Origin: Campylobacter sp. | Lineage (GTDB): Bacteria > Campylobacterota > Campylobacteria > Campylobacterales > Campylobacteraceae | Length of the DNA: 5,627 bases | Assembly (NCBI GenBank): GCA_017940085.1 | Contig: JAGAZK010000232.1 | Span: forward strand, 1-5,627 | Direction of reading: 5' to 3' | Shown here: positions 1-5,627 of the stretch, piece after piece | Layout of the letters: each line of letters starts with the position of its first letter | Numbering within the stretch: position 1 is the first letter of the stretch | Program-made: the position numbers and the translations under genes | The notes under the pieces: model-generated | What the model was told of the DNA's origin: nothing | Seen by the model: only the letters and a program-made list of their open reading frames with translations | Databases searched by the model: none

Positions 1-1092
1 GGTTAGGATTTTTGTTTTTTGCGGATTTTTGTTTTGTTGGTATTGAAGTGCCATTTTAAGGGCGACTTCTACGCTAACTGAGCCACTATCGCAGTAAAAA
101 ATATGGCTAAACTCGCTCATCATTTCAAGCAGTTTTTTTCCTAAATTCACAGCAGGTGCGTGAGTTAGCCCACCAAACATAATGTGCGAAAATCTGCTTA
201 TTTGCGTATTTGCAGCCGCATTTAGCTCGGAGCGATTATATCCCAGAGTAGCACACCACCACGAACTCATACCGTCAATCAAAACGCCATTATCAGTGTA
301 AATTTTATTTCCTTTTACAAATTTTACGCCATAAGCCCCAAGCGGGTGCAAAGCCGAAGTATATGGGTGCCAAAGGTGATTTTTATCAAATTCTAAATCA
401 ATAATTTCATCTGAATTTAGCAAATTTTTAGAGCAATTTTGGACAAAATTTGCAAAAAATTCGGACGCTTTTTCGTAATTTTCATTTTCAAATTTTGGCA
501 AAACTGCGATTTCGCCGTCAAATTTAGACCTTAAATACTCCAAATTTGATTTTGCGATTTTATTATTTTCATCGTGAAAATTTACAACCAAAAGTGCGAT
601 TTTTATCCCATTTTGGCGTAAAATTTCAATGTTTAAAAGTGTGTGATTTATGCTACCTAAGACATTTTTACAAACCAAAACCACAGGAATTTGCAAAATT
701 TTAATAAAATCCAAAAAAATCTCATCTTCATTTAACGGCACAAAAAGCCCACCGGCACCCTCTACAAGCGTAATTTCGGCGTTTTTTGCATATTTATTAA
801 CATAAATTTCAAGCTCACCCATATTTATGCGTTCGTTTTCTAAATTTGCACTAAAATGTGGCGAAGCAGGGAATTTAAAAGCATATCTTGGTGCAAAATC
901 ATTTTTAGGATTTACTTTTTGGTATTCGTTTAAATCGGGTGCAATTGCTTTATTATCCACTATTTCGCAACCCGTTTGAACAGGCTTTAATGCGATAGCG
1001 TTAAAATTTGCATCTAAAAATGCTTTTAAAAGTGAAGTAGTAACAAAGGTTTTACCGATGTCGGTATCGGTTGCGGTTATAAAAAATTTCAA
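1..1092 (-). CDS. bioD-bioA: Bifunctional dethiobiotin synthetase / DAPA aminotransferase (BioD-BioA fusion), 3' end cut by window
   Basis: The frame is open for 364 codons from a TTG at 1092-1090 to the window edge. Residues 1 to about 222 are BioD, the ATP- and CO2-dependent enzyme that closes the ureido ring of dethiobiotin from 7,8-diaminopelargonate (DAPA). They contain the P-loop [10 protein letters not shown] (Lys14, Thr15), KPVQTG (Lys36), Asp53 and [11 protein letters not shown] (111 onward). From about residue 230 the chain is BioA, the PLP- and S-adenosylmethionine-dependent aminotransferase that makes DAPA. It shows LWHPYTS (Tyr244), [14 protein letters not shown] (273 onward), MFGGLTHAP and the phosphate-binding [10 protein letters not shown] (335 onward). 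The PLP lysine, expected near residue 500, lies outside the window; a whole protein should be about 650 aa. TTG is chosen because an in-frame TAA lies two codons upstream, AAGGA sits 6 nt before it, and the P-loop follows at once. The enzymes catalyse consecutive cytoplasmic steps of biotin synthesis. Confidence 0.93.
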   Translation of the reverse strand, partial: MKFFITATDTDIGKTFVTTSLLKAFLDANFNAIALKPVQTGCEIVDNKAIAPDLNEYQKVNPKNDFAPRYAFKFPASPHFSANLENERINMGELEIYVNKYAKNAEITLVEGAGGLFVPLNEDEIFLDFIKILQIPVVLVCKNVLGSINHTLLNIEILRQNGIKIALLVVNFHDENNKIAKSNLEYLRSKFDGEIAVLPKFENENYEKASEFFANFVQNCSKNLLNSDEIIDLEFDKNHLWHPYTSALHPLGAYGVKFVKGNKIYTDNGVLIDGMSSWWCATLGYNRSELNAAANTQISRFSHIMFGGLTHAPAVNLGKKLLEMMSEFSHIFYCDSGSVSVEVALKMALQYQQNKNPQKTKILT

Positions 1093-1098
1093 AATTTA

Positions 1099-1103
1099 TC
1101 CTT
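1099..1103 (-). promoter_or_regulatory. Ribosome binding site that decides the TTG start of bioD-bioA
   Basis: On the minus strand AAGGA lies 6 nt upstream of the TTG at 1092-1090. No ATG or GTG in this frame lies between the upstream TAA (1098-1096) and the P-loop, so this site supports the non-ATG start. Confidence 0.7.
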
Positions 1104-1116
1104 AGAAAAATCTGAG

Positions 1117-1122
1117 ATTATA
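1117..1122 (-). promoter_or_regulatory. Probable sigma-70 -10 box for bioD-bioA
   Basis: A perfect TATAAT reads on the minus strand in the context TTTGATATAATCTC. It would start transcription near 1110 and leave a leader of about 18 nt before the TTG. No convincing -35 is visible, which is usual in Campylobacter, where T-rich upstream tracts stand in for it; such tracts occur at about 1166-1183. The box implies that bioD-bioA need not depend on read-through from ppk. Confidence 0.55.
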
Positions 1123-1165
1123 TCAAATTTCAAGTTAAAACATAAATTTTGCTTTGGTATTGGCG

Positions 1166-1190
1166 AAAAAAGATTTGAAAAAATCAAATC
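1166..1190 (-). terminator. Weak candidate intrinsic terminator downstream of ppk
   Basis: Read on the minus strand, GATTTGA, a TTTTT loop and TCAAATC form a 7-bp stem followed directly by six T residues. The stem has only two G-C pairs, so it is weak. Its place about 190 bases after the ppk stop and just upstream of the bioD-bioA promoter fits a terminator separating the two genes, but chance is possible in sequence this AT-rich. Confidence 0.25.
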
Positions 1191-1326
1191 AGATTTATCA
1201 GTTAGTGGCAAAACAGATACTTCAAATTTAAAATCTGTCAAAAAATTAGATAAAAGAGCCAAAAAAGACAGCTTCAAAACTATAGCCAAAAAATCCATAA
1301 ATTAAAGCATTCGTGAGTCTTCCTTT

Positions 1327-1354
1327 TTGAATAAATTTAATTAAATTTATTCAA
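1327..1354. repeat. Perfect 28-bp palindrome downstream of ppk
   Basis: The half-site TTGAATAAATTTAA is followed immediately by its exact reverse complement. No T-tract follows on either strand, so it is not a standard intrinsic terminator. It could form a hairpin in the ppk 3' untranslated RNA or be a protein-binding site. Its core closely resembles the inverted repeat at 1363-1388. Confidence 0.7.
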
Positions 1355-1362
1355 GCTCTTTT

Positions 1363-1388
1363 GAGTTAAATTTAATCAAATTTAACTC
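1363..1388. repeat. Inverted repeat covering the ppk stop codon
   Basis: Arms of 11 bp (GAGTTAAATTT and its reverse complement) flank a 4-nt centre, AATC on the plus strand. The ppk TAA (1384-1382) lies within one arm, so a hairpin in the mRNA would span the stop codon. No run of T follows on the minus strand. Together with 1327-1354 it forms a pair of related palindromes whose centres are about 35 bp apart. Confidence 0.7.
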
Positions 1389-3466
1389 TCTTTTAATAAC
1401 TTTGAAGCCAAAATTTGAGCCTTGTCTTGGTCATTGCCTTTTTCTATGGTTTTGAATAATTTATTAAAATAATCTTCAAAAAATTTGTGCGAATCAAGGC
1501 TTTTTTGACCTTTTGGTGCAGCTTTGTATTCGCCGTCATTTCCAAGCTCATAAGCAAGTTCGTTATCGGCTAATTGCATTCTTAAAATTTCGCCTAATTT
1601 AGTTTGTAAATTTACATCATAAATTGGTGTCATCAATTCTAATCTTCTCTCCAAATTTCGTGGCATCCAATCAGCCGATGAGATGTAATAATTTGGGCTT
1701 GAGTGCTTGAAATAAAATATTCTTGCGTGTTCTAAATACTTGCCAATTATTGACCTGACTTTTATATTTTCACTTACTCCTGCTACACCTGGTCTTAAAC
1801 AGCAAATCCCACGAATTATCAAATCAATTTGCACACCAGCTTTACTTGCATTTGAGAGCTCTTCAATCATATCGCTATCCACAAGTGCGTTCATTTTGGC
1901 AATTATTCTGCCGTCTTTGCCCATTTTTGCTTCATTGCGGATTTTTTCTATTAATCTTTCTTTGATTTGCATAGGCGACATTGAGAGTTTATCTAGGCGG
2001 CGTTCTTTGCTAAATCCTGATAAAATATGAAAAAAGCTCGTAGTATCTACAGCAAAATCATCTTTGCTTGTGAAATAGCTAATATCTGTGTAAATTTTGG
2101 CACTTGAGCCATTGTAATTGCCTGTGCCTAAATGTATATAAAATCTAAGCTTATCGCCTTCTTGGCGGATTACTTGAGAAACTTTTGCATGGACTTTAAA
2201 TCCAGTAATACCATAAATCACATGAGCTCCAGCATTTTCCAAAGCTTTTGCCCAGTGAAGATTGTTTTCTTCATCAAATCTAGCTTTGAGTTCGACCATA
2301 ACTGTTACTTGTTTGCCATCATTTGCTGCATCAATTAGTGCTTGAATGATATTTGAGTTTTTCTCAGCCCTATATAAAGTCATTCTTATTGAGATTACTT
2401 TTGGATCTTTGGAAGCTTCTTTGATGAGCTGGGCAACTGGATCAAAGCTCTCAAATGGCTGAAATGTCAAAATATCAGCCTTATCAATAGCTTCAAATAT
2501 AGAAATATTTTCGCCAAAAGGTGGTAGAGTTTTTGGCGTATAAGGTGGAAGAAGTAAATTTGAAAAATCCTTATCGCCAATAATTTGCCAAAGTGAGCCA
2601 AGAGTTAGCGGAATTTCGTATTCATAAATATCTTTTGGGAAAATTTTCATGTGAGAATTAAGAAAATTTAATAACTCACTATCAGTGCCTTTTTGGATTT
2701 GCAAACGCACAAACGCACCTTTTCGGCGTGATTTCAAACTTTGTTCCAAAATCATCATAAAATCATCTGCTTCTTCTTCTTCGATGACCATATCAGCATT
2801 TCTTGTTACTCTAAATGCACAACTTGAAAGCAGTTTGTATCCCGGAAATATCTTGCTTGCATGATTTCGCACTATACTTTCTATTGAAATATAAATCCCA
2901 TTTCCAGCTTTGAAAAATCTCGGCAACACTCTGCTTATTCGCACCATACCAAATTTAATAATCTCAGGGTGTTCGCTATCACATAATTTGACAGCTAGTC
3001 CAAAACTAAGATTGTTTAAATGCGGAAATGGGTGAGTCGAATCCACAGCGATTGGCACAATCACGGGCCAAATATTTGAAGCGAAATATTCATCGGCTTT
3101 TTTCTTGACACTATGACTTGCTTTTTCGTATTCTATTATATGAAGCCCGACTTTAGAAAGCTCAGCAACTGTCATATTATAATAATCTTCAAGCTTTTTT
3201 TGCTCATTACCAAGATACTTTCTGATTTCTCTAAGCTGATCGAGTGGAGTCATTTCTTCTACTCCGCCAGATACTACACCAGCTGCAAACAAAGCCTTTA
3301 ATCCAGCTACCCTAATCATATAAAACTCATCTAAATTTGTGCAGTAAATCGCTATAAATTTAAGTTTTTCCAAAAGCGGGAGATTTTTTTCACATTGACT
3401 CAATACCCTTGTATTAAATCTAAGCCAAGAAAGTTCTCTATTTATGAAAATGTCATTGTTTGTCAT
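1382..3466 (-). CDS. ppk: Polyphosphate kinase 1
   Basis: This complete 694-aa protein matches PPK1, which reversibly transfers the terminal phosphate of ATP onto inorganic polyphosphate; E. coli PPK1 has about 690 residues. The order fits the four-domain fold: N domain about 1-105 ([12 protein letters not shown] near the start; ATP-site Asn44 in CTNLDEFYM), head about 106-310 ([17 protein letters not shown]), C1 about 315-485 and C2 about 490-690. The autophosphorylated histidine is His426 in FKVHAK and the second conserved histidine is His580 in [10 protein letters not shown]. Arg366 (SIRMTLYR) and Arg396 ([12 protein letters not shown]) fall in the conserved active-site blocks, and HLGTGNYN and [13 protein letters not shown] are intact. 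The ATG at 3466-3464 follows AGGAA by 4 nt. The protein is probably peripheral to the inner membrane. In related bacteria it supports stress survival, motility and virulence; that role is family knowledge. No residue I checked is missing. Confidence 0.97.
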   Translation of the reverse strand: MTNNDIFINRELSWLRFNTRVLSQCEKNLPLLEKLKFIAIYCTNLDEFYMIRVAGLKALFAAGVVSGGVEEMTPLDQLREIRKYLGNEQKKLEDYYNMTVAELSKVGLHIIEYEKASHSVKKKADEYFASNIWPVIVPIAVDSTHPFPHLNNLSFGLAVKLCDSEHPEIIKFGMVRISRVLPRFFKAGNGIYISIESIVRNHASKIFPGYKLLSSCAFRVTRNADMVIEEEEADDFMMILEQSLKSRRKGAFVRLQIQKGTDSELLNFLNSHMKIFPKDIYEYEIPLTLGSLWQIIGDKDFSNLLLPPYTPKTLPPFGENISIFEAIDKADILTFQPFESFDPVAQLIKEASKDPKVISIRMTLYRAEKNSNIIQALIDAANDGKQVTVMVELKARFDEENNLHWAKALENAGAHVIYGITGFKVHAKVSQVIRQEGDKLRFYIHLGTGNYNGSSAKIYTDISYFTSKDDFAVDTTSFFHILSGFSKERRLDKLSMSPMQIKERLIEKIRNEAKMGKDGRIIAKMNALVDSDMIEELSNASKAGVQIDLIIRGICCLRPGVAGVSENIKVRSIIGKYLEHARIFYFKHSSPNYYISSADWMPRNLERRLELMTPIYDVNLQTKLGEILRMQLADNELAYELGNDGEYKAAPKGQKSLDSHKFFEDYFNKLFKTIEKGNDQDKAQILASKLLKES

Positions 3467-3498
3467 AGATTTCCTTTGAGATTAAATTTTTGCTAAAT

Positions 3499-3504
3499 TT
3501 TATA
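3499..3504 (-). promoter_or_regulatory. Probable sigma-70 -10 box for ppk
   Basis: TATAAA reads on the minus strand in TTTTAGTATAAAATTT, 32 bp upstream of the ATG, with a run of seven T further upstream. Transcription would start near 3490, giving a leader of about 25 nt that includes the AAAGGAA ribosome binding site at 3471-3477. No Pho-box or other operator was recognised. Other TATA-like words occur in this AT-rich gap, so the choice is tentative. Confidence 0.4.
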
Positions 3505-3538
3505 CTAAAAGTGATAAAAAAACATTTATAAATTTAAT

Positions 3539-3558
3539 AAATTTGCTTAAATTTGCTT
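3539..3558. repeat. Tandem decamer repeat AAATTTGCTT x2
   Basis: Two exact head-to-tail copies of AAATTTGCTT are followed by a partial third (AAATTT, 3559-3564). The array lies about 35 bp upstream of the proposed ppk -10 box and about 165 bp from the chemoreceptor -10 box. Its function is unknown. Confidence 0.6.
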
Positions 3559-3719
3559 AAATTTTATAGTTTGCGTCAATTTATAAATTTATTTTGCATT
3601 TTAAATAATTTGTCAAATTTAAATTTGGTAAATTCACGCCCGAAAACTATTTTTTAAAATTTTATTAAATTTAAATATTAATTTTATTTATTGCTTTTTG
3701 CTCAAATGCCCTTAAATTG

Positions 3720-3728
3720 TGATATAAT
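3720..3728 (+). promoter_or_regulatory. Extended -10 promoter for the chemoreceptor gene
   Basis: TGATATAAT combines the extended -10 TG (3720-3721) with a perfect TATAAT (3723-3728). A transcript starting near 3735 would carry a leader of about 26 nt. A TTGCTC at 3698-3703 is the nearest -35-like word, but its 19-bp spacer is long. No sigma-54 GG...GC pair at the required spacing and no clear sigma-28 pattern is visible, so housekeeping sigma-70 expression is likely. Confidence 0.6.
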
Positions 3729-3746
3729 TAGGAATTATTTTTCACA

Positions 3747-3756
3747 AAAGGTAGGA
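3747..3756 (+). promoter_or_regulatory. Ribosome binding site of the chemoreceptor gene
   Basis: AAAGGTAGGA lies just upstream of the ATG at 3761, the AGGA ending 4 nt before it. It supports this ATG as the start, and translation from it begins directly with the first membrane segment. Confidence 0.75.
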
Positions 3757-3760
3757 AACT

Positions 3761-5627
3761 ATGAGACTGAGCTTACTTCAAAAGGTTTTAGTTACGGTTT
3801 TGGGGCTGTTTATCGCAGCAGGGTTTAGTTTGAGCACATTCAACTATATACAAAAGAAAAATTCTATCATTGAGCTTTATAATTCTATGATGAATATTGT
3901 CATTAGTGCTTCTCACACTACTATCAATATTACGACTTGGATTGAAGCAGAGCAATACCTATCGCAAGGTGCAAAATGGTTAGCTGAGGCTGATAGAGAC
4001 AATGTAAGCTTTCAAAGAAATGTTTTGAAATTTATGAGTGATTTGTATGGAAGCGAGTTTATAGCTGTATATTCAGATGGAAGCTATTTGATAGAAAACT
4101 CTTCCACAATTGGCAAAAATCCAGATTTTAATCATGGAAGCGACCTTAGAAATCAAGCCTGGTATAAAGAAGCTAGAGATAAACAAATCGTAGTTATCCC
4201 TGAAGTAACCTTTAAAGACGGCAAAATTATGGGCGTAGTGGGCTATCCTATTAAAAGAAATGGTAGCGTGATTGGTGCTATTGGCTGGAATCTTGATATG
4301 ACAGGCTTCCAAGATAGATTTAAAAATTTCGAACGCCCAGAACTCCCAAGTATGGAAGTAACAATACTAAACTCAAGTGGAAAAATCATTTCAGATGAAG
4401 ATACAGAACATATCAATTCATCACATGATGCACCTGTTGAAATAGCTATCAAACAAGCACTTTCAAGTGGCAAAACAGAAGGCGAAGTTAGCTTTGTTGA
4501 AGACGGAGATGAAAAAGTCGGATTTTATAAATCATTGCCAGTTGGCTGGACTATCGTAGCTTATACTGACCAAAAAGATTTCACAAGTGCATTAAATGAA
4601 GAATTAATTGAAACATTCTTAGTGTGTGTGGTTTTGATTGTGGTTGGTTGTTTTGTATTATTTGTAGTGCTTAAAAAATTATTTGTTCCAATCGGTGCTT
4701 TAAGTGGCGGCCTAGTCAAATTCTTCTCCTACCTAAACTACGAAACAAAAGAACCGCCTGTAATAGTAGTAAATTCAAAAGATGAGCTTGGTATGGCTGC
4801 TGAGATGATAAATGCAAATATCTCTAAAACCAAAGCCAACACCCAAACAGATGCAAAAGCAATCGAGCAATCAATGCAAGTAGCCAAAAAAATAGAAGGC
4901 GGAGATCTTACAGCTAGAATAGAAATCAATCCAGCCTCTCCACAACTATTACAACTCAAAAATGTGCTCAATGAAATGCTAAACGATCTTCAAAGAAAAA
5001 TCGGTGAAAACACAAATGAAATCGCTAGAGTATTTAATTCTTATACAAATAGAGACTTCACTACCGAAGTTGGTGGCAAAGTAGGAAGAGTGGGCGAAGT
5101 AACAAATATCTTAGGCAAACAAATCAGAGAAATCTTTAGCCAAAATCTCCAAACAGCAGAAAATCTACTTTCTAAATCAAAAGCCCTAAAAGAGCTTGTA
5201 GAAACTCTAACTGATGGAGCTAACACTCAAGCAAGATCGCTTGAAGAAAGCTCAGCTGCAGTTGAAGAAATGAGCTCATCAATGAATGCTATCAACGAAC
5301 GCTCAACCGAAGTTATCAAACAAACTGAAGACATCAAAGGCGTAACTGGAGTAATTAGAGACATAGCTGATCAAATCAATCTTTTAGCCCTAAATGCTGC
5401 TATTGAAGCAGCCAGAGCTGGTGAGCACGGTCGTGGATTTGCAGTTGTTGCTGATGAAGTTAGAAAACTAGCTGAAAAAACAAGCAAATCTCTAACAGAA
5501 ATCGAAGCAAACATCAATGTGCTTGTCCAATCAATCAATGAAATGAGCGAAAGTATCAAAGAACAAACCCAAGCAATCAATCAAATCAATGATGCAATCG
5601 TTCATATTGATGAGACTACTAAAAACA
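3761..5627 (+). CDS. Methyl-accepting chemotaxis protein with dCache sensor, 3' end cut by window
   Basis: The frame is open for 622 codons to the edge with no stop. Order: a short cytoplasmic start, membrane segment 1 about 7-29, periplasmic dCache-type sensor about 35-280, membrane segment 2 about 283-305, a HAMP about 306-358 with the DELG motif at 341-344, two more HAMP-like units (about 366-415 with [12 protein letters not shown], and about 416-466 with NRDFTTEV), then the coiled-coil signalling domain. The hairpin tip that binds CheA and CheW is canonical: [19 protein letters not shown] (537 onward) and [20 protein letters not shown]. Likely methylation-helix sequence includes the [14 protein letters not shown] stretch near 494-507. 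Most of the descending helix is present; the C-terminus is outside the window, so any C-terminal motif is unknown. The protein should sit in the polar receptor array and feed CheA. The ligand cannot be assigned: the WY pair of dCache is kept (134-135), but amino-acid-contact positions nearby differ. The gene diverges from ppk under its own promoter. Confidence 0.94.
   Translation, partial: MRLSLLQKVLVTVLGLFIAAGFSLSTFNYIQKKNSIIELYNSMMNIVISASHTTINITTWIEAEQYLSQGAKWLAEADRDNVSFQRNVLKFMSDLYGSEFIAVYSDGSYLIENSSTIGKNPDFNHGSDLRNQAWYKEARDKQIVVIPEVTFKDGKIMGVVGYPIKRNGSVIGAIGWNLDMTGFQDRFKNFERPELPSMEVTILNSSGKIISDEDTEHINSSHDAPVEIAIKQALSSGKTEGEVSFVEDGDEKVGFYKSLPVGWTIVAYTDQKDFTSALNEELIETFLVCVVLIVVGCFVLFVVLKKLFVPIGALSGGLVKFFSYLNYETKEPPVIVVNSKDELGMAAEMINANISKTKANTQTDAKAIEQSMQVAKKIEGGDLTARIEINPASPQLLQLKNVLNEMLNDLQRKIGENTNEIARVFNSYTNRDFTTEVGGKVGRVGEVTNILGKQIREIFSQNLQTAENLLSKSKALKELVETLTDGANTQARSLEESSAAVEEMSSSMNAINERSTEVIKQTEDIKGVTGVIRDIADQINLLALNAAIEAARAGEHGRGFAVVADEVRKLAEKTSKSLTEIEANINVLVQSINEMSESIKEQTQAINQINDAIVHIDETTKN

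Larger units (their letters stand above)
1093..1381. other. Gap between ppk and bioD-bioA
   Basis: This 289-base stretch holds the bioD-bioA promoter and ribosome binding site, the weak candidate terminator and the paired inverted repeats listed separately. A 69-codon minus-strand frame (1298-1089) and a start-less plus-strand frame ending at 1305 both cross it. Neither has a usable initiation region, and I do not call a gene here. I see no tRNA or other structured RNA. Confidence 0.6.
3467..3760. other. Divergent intergenic region between ppk and the chemoreceptor gene
   Basis: This 294-base, very AT-rich gap has a candidate promoter at each end. Its middle (about 3530-3690) holds a tandem decamer AAATTTGCTT at 3539-3558 and short perfect palindromes, AATTTATAAATT at 3578-3589 and CAAATTTAAATTTG at 3614-3627. 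I see no open frame with a ribosome binding site, no T-tailed hairpin and no recognisable operator. The short palindromes may simply reflect composition. Confidence 0.6.

Noticed and set aside
421..423. In-frame TTG at codon 224, which could start a separate BioA.
   Set aside because: No ribosome binding sequence precedes it and no stop ends BioD before it, so read-through as a fusion is the simpler reading.
1089..1298. Minus-strand frame of 69 codons whose TGA overlaps the bioD-bioA TTG start as TTGA, resembling a translationally coupled leader gene.
   Set aside because: There is no Shine-Dalgarno before its ATG (the preceding bases read GCTTTAATTT), the frame contains the bioD-bioA -10 box and the candidate terminator, and its Phe/Leu/Ser-rich product looks like a translation of T-rich intergenic DNA. 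The overlap remains curious but is probably chance.
1740..2338. Open plus-strand frames opposite the C-terminal half of ppk.
   Set aside because: They are antisense shadows of a strongly supported PPK1 coding frame, with no initiation signals or recognisable motifs.
3680..3735. Possible sigma-54 (TTGCT at 3691) or sigma-28 promoter for the chemoreceptor gene.
   Set aside because: No GG element lies at the required distance upstream of the TTGC, and the -10 region is an extended TATAAT rather than a CGAT-type flagellar box.
4073..5580. Open minus-strand frames opposite the chemoreceptor gene.
   Set aside because: They are the complement of helix-coding sequence rich in Ser, Ala and Glu codons, and the plus frame is a clear chemoreceptor.
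1..5627. Mobile elements, CRISPR arrays, toxin-antitoxin or phage-defence genes.
   Set aside because: No transposase motif, terminal inverted repeat with target duplication, or regularly spaced repeat was found; the genes are ordinary chromosomal metabolism and chemotaxis functions.

Overview
This AT-rich window reads as chromosome of an epsilonproteobacterium, most likely a Campylobacter outside the C. jejuni/C. coli pair. The clues are very low GC, dense AAATTT words in and between genes, Lys/Asn/Ile/Phe-rich proteins, TATAAT promoters without a clear -35, a Cache-type chemoreceptor and a Helicobacter-like BioD P-loop. The species cannot be fixed from the sequence alone.

Layout: (1) 1-1092, minus strand: a single uninterrupted frame encoding dethiobiotin synthetase (BioD) fused to the start of DAPA aminotransferase (BioA). 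It begins at a TTG codon behind a good ribosome binding site and a TATAAT box, and runs off the left edge. (2) 1093-1381: a gap holding the bioD-bioA promoter, a weak candidate terminator and two related AT-rich inverted repeats, the second covering the ppk stop codon. (3) 1382-3466, minus strand: complete polyphosphate kinase 1 (694 aa) with both family histidines. (4) 3467-3760: a divergent, extremely AT-rich gap with a promoter for each flanking gene. (5) 3761 to the right edge, plus strand: a membrane chemoreceptor with a dCache sensor, several HAMP-like units and a canonical MCP signalling tip, cut before its stop.

ppk and the fused biotin gene share a strand, but a gap of about 290 bp and a separate promoter suggest independent transcription. 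The chemoreceptor is transcribed away from ppk. Nothing in the sequence ties the three genes into one pathway: they cover biotin synthesis, phosphate/energy storage and taxis.

The points most worth a second look are the bifunctional BioD-BioA polypeptide, the changed ligand-contact positions in the receptor's dCache domain, its multi-HAMP neck, a sharp change in leucine codon use between the receptor's sensor and signalling halves, and the paired palindromes at the end of ppk. I see no mobile element, CRISPR array, tRNA or rRNA, and no clearly new system.
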